Translations under genes and position numbers: made by a program
Notes under the pieces: generated by a model
Told to the model about the DNA's origin: nothing
The model's input: only the letters and a program-made list of their open reading frames with translations
Databases searched by the model: none
DNA from: Pseudomonas lini
Lineage (GTDB): Bacteria; Pseudomonadota; Gammaproteobacteria; Pseudomonadales; Pseudomonadaceae
Length of the DNA: 64,000 nucleotides
Reading direction: 5' to 3'
Assembly (NCBI RefSeq): GCF_030812475.1
Contig: NZ_JAUSSR010000006.1
Location: forward strand, 62,001-126,000
In this document: in pieces, positions 16,551 through 27,137 of the stretch
Layout of the letters: each line of letters starts with the position of its first letter
Numbering within the stretch: position 1 is the stretch's first letter

Positions 16551-18119
16551 ATGGCCTTCCCCAGCCGCCATTCACTCTTCCCCTTCCTGACATGGCTGCC
16601 CCGGCAGACCCGAGCCAGCGTCGGCCGTGACCTGATCGTTGGCCTCAGCGGTGCAATCCTGGCCTTGCCACAATCCATTGCCTACGCCCTGATTGCCGGT
16701 CTTCCACCGGAGTATGGCTTGTACGCCGCGATCATCCCGGTGCTGATCGCCTGTCTATGGGGTTCGTCCTGGCATCTGATCTGCGGTCCTACGGCGGCCA
16801 TCTCCATCGTCCTGTACGCCAGCGTCAGTCCCTTGGCCGTTCCCGCGTCAGAAGACTACGTCACGCTGATATTGGTACTGACGCTGCTCGCCGGCATTTT
16901 CCAGTGGCTGTTGGGGTTGCTACGTTTTGGTGCCTTGGTGAATTTCGTTTCACACTCAGTGGTGCTGGGCTTCACTCTCGGCGCGGCAGTGGTGATTGCC
17001 ATCGGTCAACTGCCGAACCTGCTGGGACTCGACGTGCCCAACCAGGCGACAGCGTTGGACAGCTTCCTGATGCTGTTCAAGCACCTGGGTGAAGTGGATA
17101 AACCCTCCCTCGCGTTGGGGCTGGCGACGGTAGCGGTGGGCGTGCTCCTGAAATTGCTGCTGCGCCGCTGGCCGACCCTGTTGATCACCCTGATCCTGAG
17201 CGGGCTGCTGGTCTGGCTCTGGCCAGCCATGTTCGGTCACGTGAAGTTGGTCAGCGCATTCGTCGGACGCCTGCCGCCCTTCAGCCCGTTGCCGCTGGAC
17301 CTGGACCTGATCCTGCGCCTGCTGCCCAGCGCGGTGGCAGTCGGAATGCTCGCCTTGGTGACGAGTCTTTCGATTGCCCGCTCCTTGTCGGCCCGTTCGC
17401 AGCAACTGCTCGATGCCAATCAGGAAGTCCGCGCCCAGGGATTATCGAACATGGTGGGGGCGTTCTTTTCCGGCTCGCTGTCAGCCGGCTCTTTCACCCG
17501 CTCGGGCCTGAGCTACGAGGCCGGCGCCTGCTCGCCGCTGGCCGGGGTTTTTTCGGCGCTATGGGTGGCGCTGTTTGCCGTCTTCGGCGCGAACCTGATC
17601 GCGCATATCCCCATCCCGGCCATGGCCGGCAGCATTCTGTTGATCGCCTGGGGTCTGGTGGACCATCGCGGGATACGCGCATTGTTGCGGGTCAGCCGCG
17701 CGGAGTTTCTGGTCATGGCGCTGACCTGTATCGCCACGCTGCTGCTGGAACTGCAGACGGCGATCTATGCCGGTGTTCTGGCTTCGCTGTTTTTCTACCT
17801 CAAACGCACTTCGCAGCCGCGGGTGCAGCATTGGCGCGACGGGGATGAAGACATTCTGCGGGTCGGCGGGTCGATCTTTTTCGGCGCCAGCCATTACCTC
17901 CAGGTGCGCCTGCAGCGGATGCACGGCGTGCGTGTAGTGATCGAGGCGCAGCAGATCAACTTCATCGACTATTCGGGTGTGGAAATGCTGCACCAGGAGG
18001 CGCGGCGGCTGTTACAACAGGATCGAAGCCTGACCCTGCGTGGGGCGCGACCACCGGTGGTGGAGGAGTTGAGAAAACTGGAAGGCGCGGAGAAATGCCC
18101 GATCCGGTTTGAGGATTGA
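16551..18119 (+). CDS. SulP family anion transporter with STAS domain
   Basis: This 522-residue transporter has the SLC26/SulP core of about 12 membrane segments (residues 20-400, including GLSGAILALPQSIAYALIAGLPPEYGLYAAIIP) and a C-terminal STAS domain (about 420-520, INFIDYSGVEMLHQEARRL). SD GAGAGGACCC precedes the ATG. Placed after betC and choX, it most likely handles sulfate or choline sulfate. Either import of the sulfate ester or movement of released sulfate would fit, and the sequence does not decide. The same betC-choX-sulP order is known to me from other Pseudomonas genomes. Confidence 0.88.
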   Translation: MAFPSRHSLFPFLTWLPRQTRASVGRDLIVGLSGAILALPQSIAYALIAGLPPEYGLYAAIIPVLIACLWGSSWHLICGPTAAISIVLYASVSPLAVPASEDYVTLILVLTLLAGIFQWLLGLLRFGALVNFVSHSVVLGFTLGAAVVIAIGQLPNLLGLDVPNQATALDSFLMLFKHLGEVDKPSLALGLATVAVGVLLKLLLRRWPTLLITLILSGLLVWLWPAMFGHVKLVSAFVGRLPPFSPLPLDLDLILRLLPSAVAVGMLALVTSLSIARSLSARSQQLLDANQEVRAQGLSNMVGAFFSGSLSAGSFTRSGLSYEAGACSPLAGVFSALWVALFAVFGANLIAHIPIPAMAGSILLIAWGLVDHRGIRALLRVSRAEFLVMALTCIATLLLELQTAIYAGVLASLFFYLKRTSQPRVQHWRDGDEDILRVGGSIFFGASHYLQVRLQRMHGVRVVIEAQQINFIDYSGVEMLHQEARRLLQQDRSLTLRGARPPVVEELRKLEGAEKCPIRFED

Positions 18120-18182
18120 AAGACCGCTCGCTCCTATGGGGATTGGGGCGAACATAAATTGCGTGCCCGACGGCGATCAAAA

Positions 18183-18272
18183 TGTAGGAGCTGGCTTGCC
18201 AGCGAAAGCGATCTATCAGTTAATACAGATGTCGACTGATAGATCGCCTTCGCTGGCAAGCCAGCTCCTACA
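18183..18272. repeat. Long REP hairpin, sulP-aroE convergent gap
   Basis: A 38-bp inverted repeat (18183-18220 with 18235-18272, one mismatch, 14-bp loop) is made of two GTAGGAGCTGGCTTGCCAGC REPs plus paired spacer arms (GCGATCTATCAGT). It ends 3 bp before the aroE stop codon. It is the longest near-perfect hairpin seen in the window and would act on both converging transcripts. Confidence 0.9.
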
Positions 18273-18275
18273 GGG

Positions 18276-19097
18276 TTACCCGGCGAGTTGGCGGCGGAGT
18301 TCGGCCAGCACCGGCGCCGTGTCCGGCCGCACACCACGCCACAGAAAGAAGGCTTCCGCTGCCTGTTCAGCGAGCATCCCCAAGCCATCCATCGCCACCG
18401 CCGCGCCATGCTCACTGGCCCAGCGGCAAAACGAGGTCGGTTCCTTGCCGTACATCATGTCATAGCAAACCGTCTTGCCCGGCTCGATCAAACTGCTGGC
18501 AATCGGTGGTACATCGCCCGAGAGGCTCGCAGACGTTGCGTTGATGATCAGGTCCACCGGCTCCTGCAACCAATCGAAACCACTGGCCGACACCGGTCCG
18601 AGATCAGCGAACAGTTCCGCCAGCAACTCGGCTTTTTCCACCGTGCGATTGGCGATGATCACCGATGCGGGCTGTTCGGCCAGCAACGGCTCCAGCGCAC
18701 CGCGCACCGCGCCACCGGCACCCAGCAGCAGGATACGTTTGCCCTTGAGACTGAACCCGGCATTGACTGTCAGGTCCCGCACCAGTCCGGCGCCATCGGT
18801 GTTGTCACCCAACAGAGTGCCATCAGCCAGTTTGCTCAGGGTGTTCACCGCGCCGGCCCGTTGCGCCCGCTCCGTCAGGCTGTTCGCCAGGCGATAGGCG
18901 TCTTCCTTGAACGGCACCGTCACATTCGCCCCGCGACCTTCGCGGAAAAATGCCTGGGCGCAGCCGGAAAAGTCGTCGAGTGGCGCCAGCAAGGTGCCGT
19001 AGTCGAGTTTCTGCGCCGTCTGCTCGGCGAACAGACGGTGGATCAATGGCGACTTGCTGTGGCCAATCGGGTTACCGAATACAACGTAGCGATCCAT
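18276..19097 (-). CDS. aroE: Shikimate dehydrogenase
   Basis: The 273-residue enzyme reduces 3-dehydroshikimate to shikimate with NADPH in aromatic amino acid synthesis. Visible features are the substrate-binding start [12 protein letters not shown], the catalytic Lys in [11 protein letters not shown], the NADPH loop [11 protein letters not shown] and the basic NRTVEKAE stretch that selects NADPH. Length matches the family (about 270). It is downstream of hemF on the same strand with a 13-bp gap, so the two are co-transcribed. Confidence 0.95.
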   Translation of the reverse strand: MDRYVVFGNPIGHSKSPLIHRLFAEQTAQKLDYGTLLAPLDDFSGCAQAFFREGRGANVTVPFKEDAYRLANSLTERAQRAGAVNTLSKLADGTLLGDNTDGAGLVRDLTVNAGFSLKGKRILLLGAGGAVRGALEPLLAEQPASVIIANRTVEKAELLAELFADLGPVSASGFDWLQEPVDLIINATSASLSGDVPPIASSLIEPGKTVCYDMMYGKEPTSFCRWASEHGAAVAMDGLGMLAEQAAEAFFLWRGVRPDTAPVLAELRRQLAG

Positions 19098-19110
19098 CAG
19101 TATTCCTCGT

Positions 19111-20049
<939 letters not shown>

Positions 20050-20204
20050 CTACGCGGCGCTCCATCGGAGCAGGGGCCGGCGCAAATGGGCGCGTAGCAT
20101 AACATCGCAGGTGCCCCCTTCGCAGTTGACGAAGATCAAGCTTGGGCGTTGGATAGGGCGCTTGACGCAACAATTCCAGAAGCCAAGACCCAAGGAGAGT
20201 TCTG

Positions 20205-21182
20205 ATGGCAAAGCGTATCCAGTTCCGCGCCCATGGCGGCCCCGAAGTACTCGAGTATGTCGATTACCAACCCGCAGAGCCCGGGCCGCAGCAGGTTCGC
20301 GTGAGCAACAAGGCCATCGGCCTGAACTTCATCGACACCTATTATCGCAGCGGTCTTTATCCGCCACCGTCCCTGCCATCGGGCCTGGGCTCCGAAGGCG
20401 CGGGTGTGGTCGAGGCGGTGGGCAGCGAAGTCACCCGGTTCAAGGTCGGTGATCGCGTCGCTTACGGCAGCGGCCCGCTAGGTGCCTACAGCGACGTTCA
20501 TGTATTGCCCCAAGCCAATCTGGTGCATCTGCCAGATGCGATCAGCTTTGAACAGGCTGCTGGCGTGATGCTCAAGGGCCTGACCGTGCAGTACCTGCTG
20601 CGCCAGACCTACGAACTCAAGGGCGGCGAAACCATTTTGTTCCACGCGGCGGCTGGTGGTGTCGGCTCTTTGGCGTGCCAATGGGCCAAGGCCTTGGGCG
20701 TGAAGTTGATCGGCACGGTGAGTTCCCCGCAGAAAGCCGCTCTGGCCAAAGCCAACGGCGCCTGGGCCACCATCGACTACAGCCACGAAAACGTCGCGCA
20801 ACGGGTGTTGGAATTGACTGACGGCAAAAAAGTCCCGGTGGTGTACGACGGCGTCGGCAAGGACACCTGGCTGACTTCGCTCGACAGCGTTGCTCCACGT
20901 GGCCTGGTGGTGAGCTTTGGCAATGCGTCAGGCGCGGTGGACGGGGTGAACCTGGGAATTCTGTCGGCGAAGGGCTCGCTGTATGTGACCCGGCCGACCC
21001 TGGCGACCTACGCCAATACTGCGCAAAACCTGCAGCGCATGGCGGATGAACTGTTTGAGATGATCATCAGCGGCAAGTTGAAGGTGGACATCAGCCAGAA
21101 GTATCCGTTGGCTGAGGCGGCGAAGGCGCAGACCGAGTTGTCGGCGCGGCGTACGACAGGTTCAACAGTGCTGTTGCCTTGA
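20205..21182 (+). CDS. qor: NADPH:quinone reductase (zinc-independent MDR)
   Basis: The protein has 325 residues. A GroES-like N-terminal domain (GLNFIDTYYRSGLYPPP, PSGLGSEGAGVVEAVG) is followed by a Rossmann domain with the NADPH loop HAAAGGVGSLACQWAKALG. The zinc ligands of alcohol dehydrogenases are missing, as in quinone oxidoreductase 1. SD AAGGAGAG lies 7 bases before the ATG. It is expected to reduce quinones, possibly as protection against redox stress. It is a single gene flanked by a REP pair. Confidence 0.92.
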   Translation: MAKRIQFRAHGGPEVLEYVDYQPAEPGPQQVRVSNKAIGLNFIDTYYRSGLYPPPSLPSGLGSEGAGVVEAVGSEVTRFKVGDRVAYGSGPLGAYSDVHVLPQANLVHLPDAISFEQAAGVMLKGLTVQYLLRQTYELKGGETILFHAAAGGVGSLACQWAKALGVKLIGTVSSPQKAALAKANGAWATIDYSHENVAQRVLELTDGKKVPVVYDGVGKDTWLTSLDSVAPRGLVVSFGNASGAVDGVNLGILSAKGSLYVTRPTLATYANTAQNLQRMADELFEMIISGKLKVDISQKYPLAEAAKAQTELSARRTTGSTVLLP

Positions 21183-21187
21183 GGGCC

Positions 21188-21277
21188 TCTTCGCCGGCAA
21201 GCCAGCTCCTACAGGAACCAGGTCGCTCACATGTTCTGTGTACGACTCGGACCGGTAGGAGCTGGCTTGCCAGCGAA
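21188..21277. repeat. REP doublet, qor-tsaC convergent gap
   Basis: CTTCGCCGGCAAGCCAGCTC at 21188-21207 and the inverted GTAGGAGCTGGCTTGCCAGC from 21255. It is placed between the ends of two converging genes. Confidence 0.85.
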
Positions 21278-21293
21278 GAACGATAACGCGGTC

Positions 21294-21851
21294 TTAATCC
21301 GGGCGAATAACATTTCCAGTCGCCACGTCTCGAATAACGCTCGGATTCTTGCGCCCTCCCAGATTCCCACCCAGAATCAGATCAAGCTGCCCCCGGAAAT
21401 ACTGCTCGATACGAATCCGCGTCCGCGCCGCCGGCCGCCCCTGAGGATTGGCCGAAGTGGACACCAGCGGCCCCACCAACGCGCACAAATCCCGCACCTG
21501 CGGATGATCGCTCACCCGTAGCGCCACCGTTTCGTGAACACCCGTGATCCACTGCGGCAACATATTCTGATGCGGCACCAGCCATGTATTCGGTCCCGGC
21601 CAGGTGCTGGCCATGCGGTCCATCCACAATTCCGGGAAGTCTTCGAAAAGAAAGTCGAACTGGCGGATGTTATCGGCGACCAATATCAGACCTTTCTCCA
21701 CAGACCGTCCCTTGATCAGCAGCAGACGGTCGACCGCTGCTTCGTCCCAAGGGTCGCAACCCAGGCCCCAGACCGCTTCGGTTGGATAGGCAATCACCGC
21801 GCCCGCGCGAACGGCTCGTGCGGCTTGTTGCACACGCCAACTATTGACCAT
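21294..21851 (-). CDS. tsaC: L-threonylcarbamoyladenylate synthase
   Basis: This 185-residue YrdC/Sua5-fold protein makes threonylcarbamoyl-AMP from threonine, bicarbonate and ATP, the first step of t6A37 tRNA modification. It has the family motif [18 protein letters not shown], the basic [15 protein letters not shown], and [14 protein letters not shown] near the C-terminus. It is the short, TsaC form without the Sua5 domain. It lies 54 bp downstream of dprA on the minus strand, an arrangement conserved in gammaproteobacteria. Confidence 0.94.
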   Translation of the reverse strand: MVNSWRVQQAARAVRAGAVIAYPTEAVWGLGCDPWDEAAVDRLLLIKGRSVEKGLILVADNIRQFDFLFEDFPELWMDRMASTWPGPNTWLVPHQNMLPQWITGVHETVALRVSDHPQVRDLCALVGPLVSTSANPQGRPAARTRIRIEQYFRGQLDLILGGNLGGRKNPSVIRDVATGNVIRPD

Positions 21852-21905
21852 GAAAAACTCTCCGGAATAAGGCTCTGCGCAGTTTACCTTTCTTCATTAT
21901 AAAAC

Positions 21906-23012
21906 CTAGCTCACCCGCGCAAACCAGCGCCCGTTTTCGCAAACCGCACGGCCCTCCATTTCCAGTTCCGTCAGCGCCACCAGCACTGTCGGCAAAGCCC
22001 AGCCGCTGGCGTCTGCCAGCGCCTCGCTGGTGTGGGGCGCTGCGTGGAGCAGCATAAGCAGTGGATGTACTGCAGCAGGCGAGGGCGTCTCGGTGGATAA
22101 GGGCAACCGTTGCCAGCCGCGCAAGGCTTCGAGTATATGCTCGATGGTTTCCACCAGCACCGCGCCGTCGCGGATCAATTGATGACAACCGCGGGCGCCG
22201 GGATGATGAATCGACCCGGGAATCGCATAGACCTCTCGACCTTGCTCTGCCGCCAGCCTCGCGGTGATCAACGAACCGCTGGCGACACTTGCCTCCACCA
22301 CCAGTACCCCGAGGGACAAACCGCTTATGATCCGATTGCGCCGCGGGAAGTTGCTGGCGCTGGGACCGGCGTCCAGCGGGAACTCCGAAAGCACCGCGCT
22401 GCCCGATGCAATCATCGCTTCAGCCAACCGTCGATTGCGCTGTGGATAAAACTTTTCAAGTCCCGTGCCAAGTACCCCGACCGTTCGCCCGCCCACATCC
22501 ATTGCCGCCTGATGCGCAGCGGCATCGATGCCCAGCGCCAGACCGCTGGTGATAACAAACCCGGCGCTCGCCAAGCTGCGGGAAAATGCGGCGGCAGTGT
22601 CCATGCCCGGCCGGGAAGCGCGACGACTGCCGACCATCGCCAGTTGCGGTTTTTCCAGAATTCCCGGATCGCCTGCGACGAATAACAGCGGCGGCGCATC
22701 GCTGATTTCAGCGAGCAACGCCGGGTAGTCGGGCTGGTCCCACATCAGTAAATGCTGGCCCGAACGCTCTAGCCAGGCCAATGCATGACTGGCGCCGTCG
22801 CGAATTTCACTGGCGCGCCTGGCCTCCGAGCAGGCAAGAGGCAGGCCCAGCGCACGCCAGGCACTGGCTGGCGCGCTGATGGCTTTAGACGCCGAACCGA
22901 AAGCCTCGAGCAATTTCTTGAAACGCGCAGGGCCCAGTTCCGGCAAACGATGCAGACGTAATCGAGCTTCCAGTTCCGCGGGGGAAACCGGTGAAACACC
23001 AGGTAGCGACAT
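21906..23012 (-). CDS. dprA: DNA-processing protein DprA
   Basis: The 368-residue protein loads RecA on incoming single-stranded DNA during natural transformation. An N-terminal SAM-like helical domain is followed by the Rossmann-type core: GSRRASRPG, GFVITSGLALGIDAAAHQAAM, GVLGTGLEKFYPQRNRRLAE, FPRRNRIISGLS and VVEASVASGSLITARLAAEQGREVYAIPGS. A winged-helix C-terminal domain (about 300-368) follows. It contains a DnaA box (22441-22449). It is present in many bacteria not known to be competent. Confidence 0.94.
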   Translation of the reverse strand: MSLPGVSPVSPAELEARLRLHRLPELGPARFKKLLEAFGSASKAISAPASAWRALGLPLACSEARRASEIRDGASHALAWLERSGQHLLMWDQPDYPALLAEISDAPPLLFVAGDPGILEKPQLAMVGSRRASRPGMDTAAAFSRSLASAGFVITSGLALGIDAAAHQAAMDVGGRTVGVLGTGLEKFYPQRNRRLAEAMIASGSAVLSEFPLDAGPSASNFPRRNRIISGLSLGVLVVEASVASGSLITARLAAEQGREVYAIPGSIHHPGARGCHQLIRDGAVLVETIEHILEALRGWQRLPLSTETPSPAAVHPLLMLLHAAPHTSEALADASGWALPTVLVALTELEMEGRAVCENGRWFARVS

Positions 23013-23092
23013 GGATCATCCTTGATCGTTATAGGCCCCTTTCAAAGGGGAACAAGCTGTGGATAACTCTGTTGGTAACTTGTGAAGCCTGC

Positions 23093-24118
23093 TTACGGAT
23101 TTCGCACTTTATCCATCACCGCCAGCGAGCGGGAAGCGTTGAGCACCAGCCCGTAACTGAGCTTGTCGTAAGTGCGGAACACCATCAGCAGACCTGCACG
23201 TTCATCAGGAATCTTCACCGGTTGACCGGTGATCCGGTCCCGTACCGTTTCGCCGGTTTTCATCACGACCAGCACGTTACCCTCGGCGAGACCATCACGC
23301 TGGCCCTTGTTGAGCGTGACCACATCCAGTGCGCCGATCTGGGTAACCCCGCGTGGCACGTCGATGATCAAGCCATTGATTTCGGTTTTTGGCGAACCGG
23401 GCATGAAGGTCGAGTTGATGGATCGCTCCTCGCTGCTGAACAAGCGATCGCCGAGCCGAACTTCCTGCGTAGTGCGTTGCAGCGCCAGGGTGGCGACGTC
23501 GCCTTCGGTGGCCACAATTTCGCCACCGCCGATATCGTCGGCATTGATCCCCAGGAACTCCTTGCTCTCGGGGTCGGTATAGACCTTGCCCTGACGGAAG
23601 ATCCCATAGACCGGCTGATCCGGATCGAAGTTGCCGCGAGCGAAAATGCGATCACCTGTGCCACTGAGCACCCGCTCGGCATCGCCTGCGACGATATACG
23701 GCGCCTTGTCGAAGTCCTCGACCTTGTCGACGATGCGGTTGCTCAGCAGAAAGCTGTTGATCGCTTGCAGTGGAATGCTCGGGATGGCGTCGGCCACCGG
23801 GCTGCTGCGGATACGTGGCGAGAGCTTGATGGTGCCCCGGGAAGCACCGCGATTGAGGGTCAGCCGCGGCTGGCCGTTGATATAGACCAGCGACAACGTA
23901 TCGCCGGGATAGATCAGATTGGGGTTTTCGATCTGCGGATTGGCCTGCCAGAGCTCGGGCCATTTCCACGGTTCACGCAGGTATTTTCCCGATATGTCCC
24001 AGAGTGTGTCCCCCGTGACAACCGTGTATTGCTGTGGAAAACCTTCCCTGAGTTGCACTTGCCCGTGCGCAAAACCGGCCGAGGCCAGAAGGAGCAAGGC
24101 GAGTAGTGATTTCCTCAT
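23093..24118 (-). CDS. tsaP: LysM-domain protein, type IV pilus secretin-associated (TsaP-like)
   Basis: The 341-residue secreted protein has a signal peptide (residues 1-20, ending GFAHGQ) and one LysM domain at about 33-85 (YTVVTGDTLWDISGKYL, WPELWQANPQIENPNLIYPGDTLSLVY). A long beta-rich region of the FlgT-C type follows. In P. aeruginosa the gene in this position, next to dprA, is TsaP, which binds peptidoglycan and the PilQ secretin. I use that name on the basis of position and domain order. No pilus genes are in the window. It starts the tsaP-dprA-tsaC run and is divergent from def; a DnaA box (23058-23066) lies in the 80-bp gap before dprA. Confidence 0.78.
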   Translation of the reverse strand: MRKSLLALLLLASAGFAHGQVQLREGFPQQYTVVTGDTLWDISGKYLREPWKWPELWQANPQIENPNLIYPGDTLSLVYINGQPRLTLNRGASRGTIKLSPRIRSSPVADAIPSIPLQAINSFLLSNRIVDKVEDFDKAPYIVAGDAERVLSGTGDRIFARGNFDPDQPVYGIFRQGKVYTDPESKEFLGINADDIGGGEIVATEGDVATLALQRTTQEVRLGDRLFSSEERSINSTFMPGSPKTEINGLIIDVPRGVTQIGALDVVTLNKGQRDGLAEGNVLVVMKTGETVRDRITGQPVKIPDERAGLLMVFRTYDKLSYGLVLNASRSLAVMDKVRNP

Positions 24119-24284
24119 GCGGTGAATCCCTTTATTATGTGCGTTCGCGTGAAACGCCAGAGCCCTCGTGGCTCGCTTCCGGCTTGCTTATGCAAGGGAG
24201 CTACGTTTTACAACGGTAGCCGGCATCTTCGGACCCGCCAGGCCATCGACCCGACTTTACCTCACACGTGCAGCAATTGAGCTT

Positions 24285-24791
24285 ATGGCCATTTTAGACA
24301 TCCTCGAATTCCCCGATTCGCGCCTGCGCACTATCGCCAAACCAGTGGCCGTAGTGGACGACGAAGTGCGTCAATTGGTCGACGATATGTTTGAAACAAT
24401 GTATGAAGCGCCAGGCATCGGCCTCGCCGCGACCCAGGTCAACGTGCATAAACGTATCGTCGTCATGGACCTCTCCGAAGACCGCAGCGAACCGCGGGTG
24501 TTCATCAACCCCGAGTTCGAAACCCTGACCGACGAGATGGAACAGTATCAGGAAGGGTGCCTGTCGGTGCCGGGCTTCTACGAAAATGTCGATCGTCCGC
24601 AGAAGGTCAAGGTCAAGGCCCTGGACCGCGACGGCCAGCCTTACGAACTGATTGCCGAAGGCCTGCTCGCCGTGTGCATCCAGCATGAATGCGACCACCT
24701 CAACGGCAAATTGTTCGTCGATTACCTGTCCACGCTCAAACGCGACCGAATCAAGAAAAAACTGGAAAAGCTTCATCGCCAGAACGCTTGA
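24285..24791 (+). CDS. def: Peptide deformylase
   Basis: This 168-residue metalloenzyme removes the formyl group from new polypeptides. The three catalytic motifs are present: [19 protein letters not shown] (Cys metal ligand) and QHECDHLNG (HExxH). ATG 24285 gives the usual [11 protein letters not shown] start; an open frame extends upstream to 24168 but has no family similarity. A perfect terminator hairpin follows before fmt. Confidence 0.97.
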   Translation: MAILDILEFPDSRLRTIAKPVAVVDDEVRQLVDDMFETMYEAPGIGLAATQVNVHKRIVVMDLSEDRSEPRVFINPEFETLTDEMEQYQEGCLSVPGFYENVDRPQKVKVKALDRDGQPYELIAEGLLAVCIQHECDHLNGKLFVDYLSTLKRDRIKKKLEKLHRQNA

Positions 24792-24803
24792 TGCCCTTCT
24801 TTC

Positions 24804-24834
24804 AAAGGCTTGCTGCGGCAAGCCTTTTTCTTTT
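24804..24834 (+). terminator. Intrinsic terminator between def and fmt
   Basis: A 10-bp perfect stem (AAAGGCTTGC, loop TGCG, GCAAGCCTTT) is followed by a T-rich tail (TTCTTTT). It lies 12 bp after the def stop and about 20 bp before the fmt ATG, inside what is usually described as one operon. Confidence 0.85.
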
Positions 24835-24848
24835 CAGAGATCGCTCCC

Positions 24849-25808
24849 ATGACTGAGCCACTGCGCATTGTCTTTGCCGGCACCCCGGAATTCGCCGCCG
24901 AACACCTCAGGGCCCTGCTCGACAGCCCTTACGAGATCGTCGCGGTCTACACCCAGCCGGACCGTCCGGCGGGCCGTGGTCAAAAGCTGATGCCAAGCCC
25001 GGTCAAACAGCTGGCTCTGGAACACAACCTCCCGGTGCTACAGCCGCCGACCCTGCGCAATGAAGACGCCCAGGCCGAACTGGCCGCGCTGAAACCGGAT
25101 TTGCTGGTGGTGGTCGCCTACGGCCTGATCCTGCCGCAAACAGTGCTGGATATTCCGCGCCTGGGTTGTATCAATAGCCACGCTTCCCTGCTGCCACGCT
25201 GGCGAGGTGCGGCACCGATCCAGCGCGCCGTCGAAGCCGGCGACAGTGAAAGCGGCGTGACCGTGATGCGCATGGAAGCCGGACTCGATACTGGGCCGAT
25301 GCTGCTCAAAGTCACTACCCCGATCACCGGTGAAGACACCGGCGGCAGCTTGCACGACCGGCTGGCGAAAATGGGCCCATCCGCCGTGGTCCAGGCGATT
25401 GCCGGCCTCGCCGCTGGTACGCAGGAAGGTGAAGTGCAGGACGACAGCCTCGCCACTTACGCGCACAAATTGAACAAGGACGAAGCGCGCATCGACTGGA
25501 GTCGTCCGGCGGTTGAGCTGGAACGCCTGGTTCGCGCCTTCAATCCGTGGCCGATCTGCCACAGCACGCTCAATGGTGAGGCCCTGAAAGTCCTGGCTGC
25601 AAGCCTGGCTGAAGGGCAGGGCGCCCCGGGTGAAATCCTCGGCGCCAGCAAGGATGGCTTGATCGTCGCCTGCGGCGATCAGGCGCTGTGTCTGTCCCGT
25701 CTGCAATTGCCCGGCGGCAAAGCGCTGAACTTCAGCGACTTGTTCAACAGCCGTCGTGAGAAGTTCGCCGTCGGCACCGTCTTGGGTCAAGCGGCGGACG
25801 CTCAATGA
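24849..25808 (+). CDS. fmt: Methionyl-tRNA formyltransferase
   Basis: The 319-residue enzyme formylates initiator Met-tRNA. N-terminal formyltransferase domain: [15 protein letters not shown], the catalytic site [18 protein letters not shown] (with the Asn just before it) and [11 protein letters not shown] with the catalytic Asp. C-terminal OB-fold from about 205. The start at 24849 removes 13 residues of an open frame that would begin within the terminator hairpin. It overlaps rsmB by 4 bp (ATGA). Confidence 0.97.
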   Translation: MTEPLRIVFAGTPEFAAEHLRALLDSPYEIVAVYTQPDRPAGRGQKLMPSPVKQLALEHNLPVLQPPTLRNEDAQAELAALKPDLLVVVAYGLILPQTVLDIPRLGCINSHASLLPRWRGAAPIQRAVEAGDSESGVTVMRMEAGLDTGPMLLKVTTPITGEDTGGSLHDRLAKMGPSAVVQAIAGLAAGTQEGEVQDDSLATYAHKLNKDEARIDWSRPAVELERLVRAFNPWPICHSTLNGEALKVLAASLAEGQGAPGEILGASKDGLIVACGDQALCLSRLQLPGGKALNFSDLFNSRREKFAVGTVLGQAADAQ

Positions 25809-27115
25809 ACCCGCGTCTTGCCGCCGCCAAGGCACTGGCTGCAGTTCTTAACGGAAAAGCCTCACTCAACAGTTCTCTGCCGACACAAATGGACAAGGTC
25901 GAAGACCGTGATCGCGGCTTCACCCAGGACCTGGCGTTCGGCACCGCCCGCTGGCAGCCGCGTTTGTCGGCGCTGGCGGCAAAGTTGTTACAGAAACCGT
26001 TCAAGGCAGCCGACGCCGATGTCGAGGCGTTGCTGCTGGTCGGTCTCTATCAGTTGCTCTATACCCGGGTTCCGGCTCACGCGGCCATTGGCGAAACCGT
26101 CGGGTGCGCCGACAAGTTGAAAAAACCCTGGGCCAAGGCGCTGCTGAATGCTGTTTTACGCCGCGCCCAGCGGGAAAGCGAAGCGTTGCTTGCTGAACTG
26201 GAACACGATCCAGTGGTGCGCACCGCTCACCCGCGCTGGCTGCAAAAATCCCTCAAGGCCTTTTGGCCTGATCAGTGGGAAGCCATTTGTGCGGCAAACA
26301 ATGCGCATCCACCAATGATTCTGCGGGTCAACCGTCGCCATCACGCGCGCGACGCCTACCTTGGGCTGCTGAGCGAAGACGGCATCGCTGCCACGCCGTG
26401 CGTCTATAGTCAGGATGGCATCATCCTCGACGCCGCAGCCGACGTGCGCAGCCTGCCAGGTTTTGCCGAAGGCTGGATCAGCGTGCAGGACGAGGCGGCG
26501 CAACTGGCCGCCGATCTGCTCGACCTGGCGCCGGGCCAACGGGTGCTGGATGCCTGCTGCGCCCCGGGCGGCAAGACCTGCCACATCCTTGAAGTCGAGC
26601 CCGAACTGGCTGGCGTAGTGGGCGTTGATCTGGAAGCCAAGCGCCTGGTGCGGGTACGCGAGAACCTCGCACGCCTGGGCCTGAGCGCGGAACTGATCGC
26701 TGCCGACGGCCGCGACACTACAACTTGGTGGGATGGCAAACCCTTTCAGCGCATTCTGCTGGACGCGCCATGCTCGGCCACTGGTGTGATCCGTCGTCAC
26801 CCGGACATCAAGTTGACCCGCCAGCCCGATGATATCGCCGCATTGGCGGTGCTTCAGGGTGAGTTGCTGGACGCCATGTGGATAACCCTGGAAGTGGGCG
26901 GCATCCTGCTTTACGCCACCTGTTCCACGTTACCGACCGAGAACACCGAAGTCATCGAGGCCTTCCTCGCTCGCACGCCGGGCGCTCGTGAACTGGATAT
27001 CGCCAGTCAGGCCGGCATCAAGCAGCCCCATGGTCGCCAGTTGCTGGCCCAGGAAGGCGGCCATGACGGGTTCTATTACGCCAAGCTGATCAAGATCGCC
27101 GCCGCACGCGGTTAA
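25805..27115 (+). CDS. rsmB: 16S rRNA m5C967 methyltransferase
   Basis: The protein has 436 residues. An N-terminal NusB-like RNA-binding domain (1-140) is followed by a SAM-dependent methyltransferase domain: [14 protein letters not shown] (SAM loop), [18 protein letters not shown] (release cysteine) and LYATCST (catalytic cysteine). Its start overlaps fmt. A DnaA box (26877-26885) is inside the gene. Confidence 0.96.
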   Translation: MNPRLAAAKALAAVLNGKASLNSSLPTQMDKVEDRDRGFTQDLAFGTARWQPRLSALAAKLLQKPFKAADADVEALLLVGLYQLLYTRVPAHAAIGETVGCADKLKKPWAKALLNAVLRRAQRESEALLAELEHDPVVRTAHPRWLQKSLKAFWPDQWEAICAANNAHPPMILRVNRRHHARDAYLGLLSEDGIAATPCVYSQDGIILDAAADVRSLPGFAEGWISVQDEAAQLAADLLDLAPGQRVLDACCAPGGKTCHILEVEPELAGVVGVDLEAKRLVRVRENLARLGLSAELIAADGRDTTTWWDGKPFQRILLDAPCSATGVIRRHPDIKLTRQPDDIAALAVLQGELLDAMWITLEVGGILLYATCSTLPTENTEVIEAFLARTPGARELDIASQAGIKQPHGRQLLAQEGGHDGFYYAKLIKIAAARG

Positions 27116-27137
27116 CCGGGTTTAAGGGAGTGACTGG

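Noticed and set aside
24168..24284. Longer def with a 39-residue N-terminal extension
   Set aside because: The extension has no conservation with peptide deformylases and overlaps the divergent promoter region; ATG 24285 gives the standard 168 residues.
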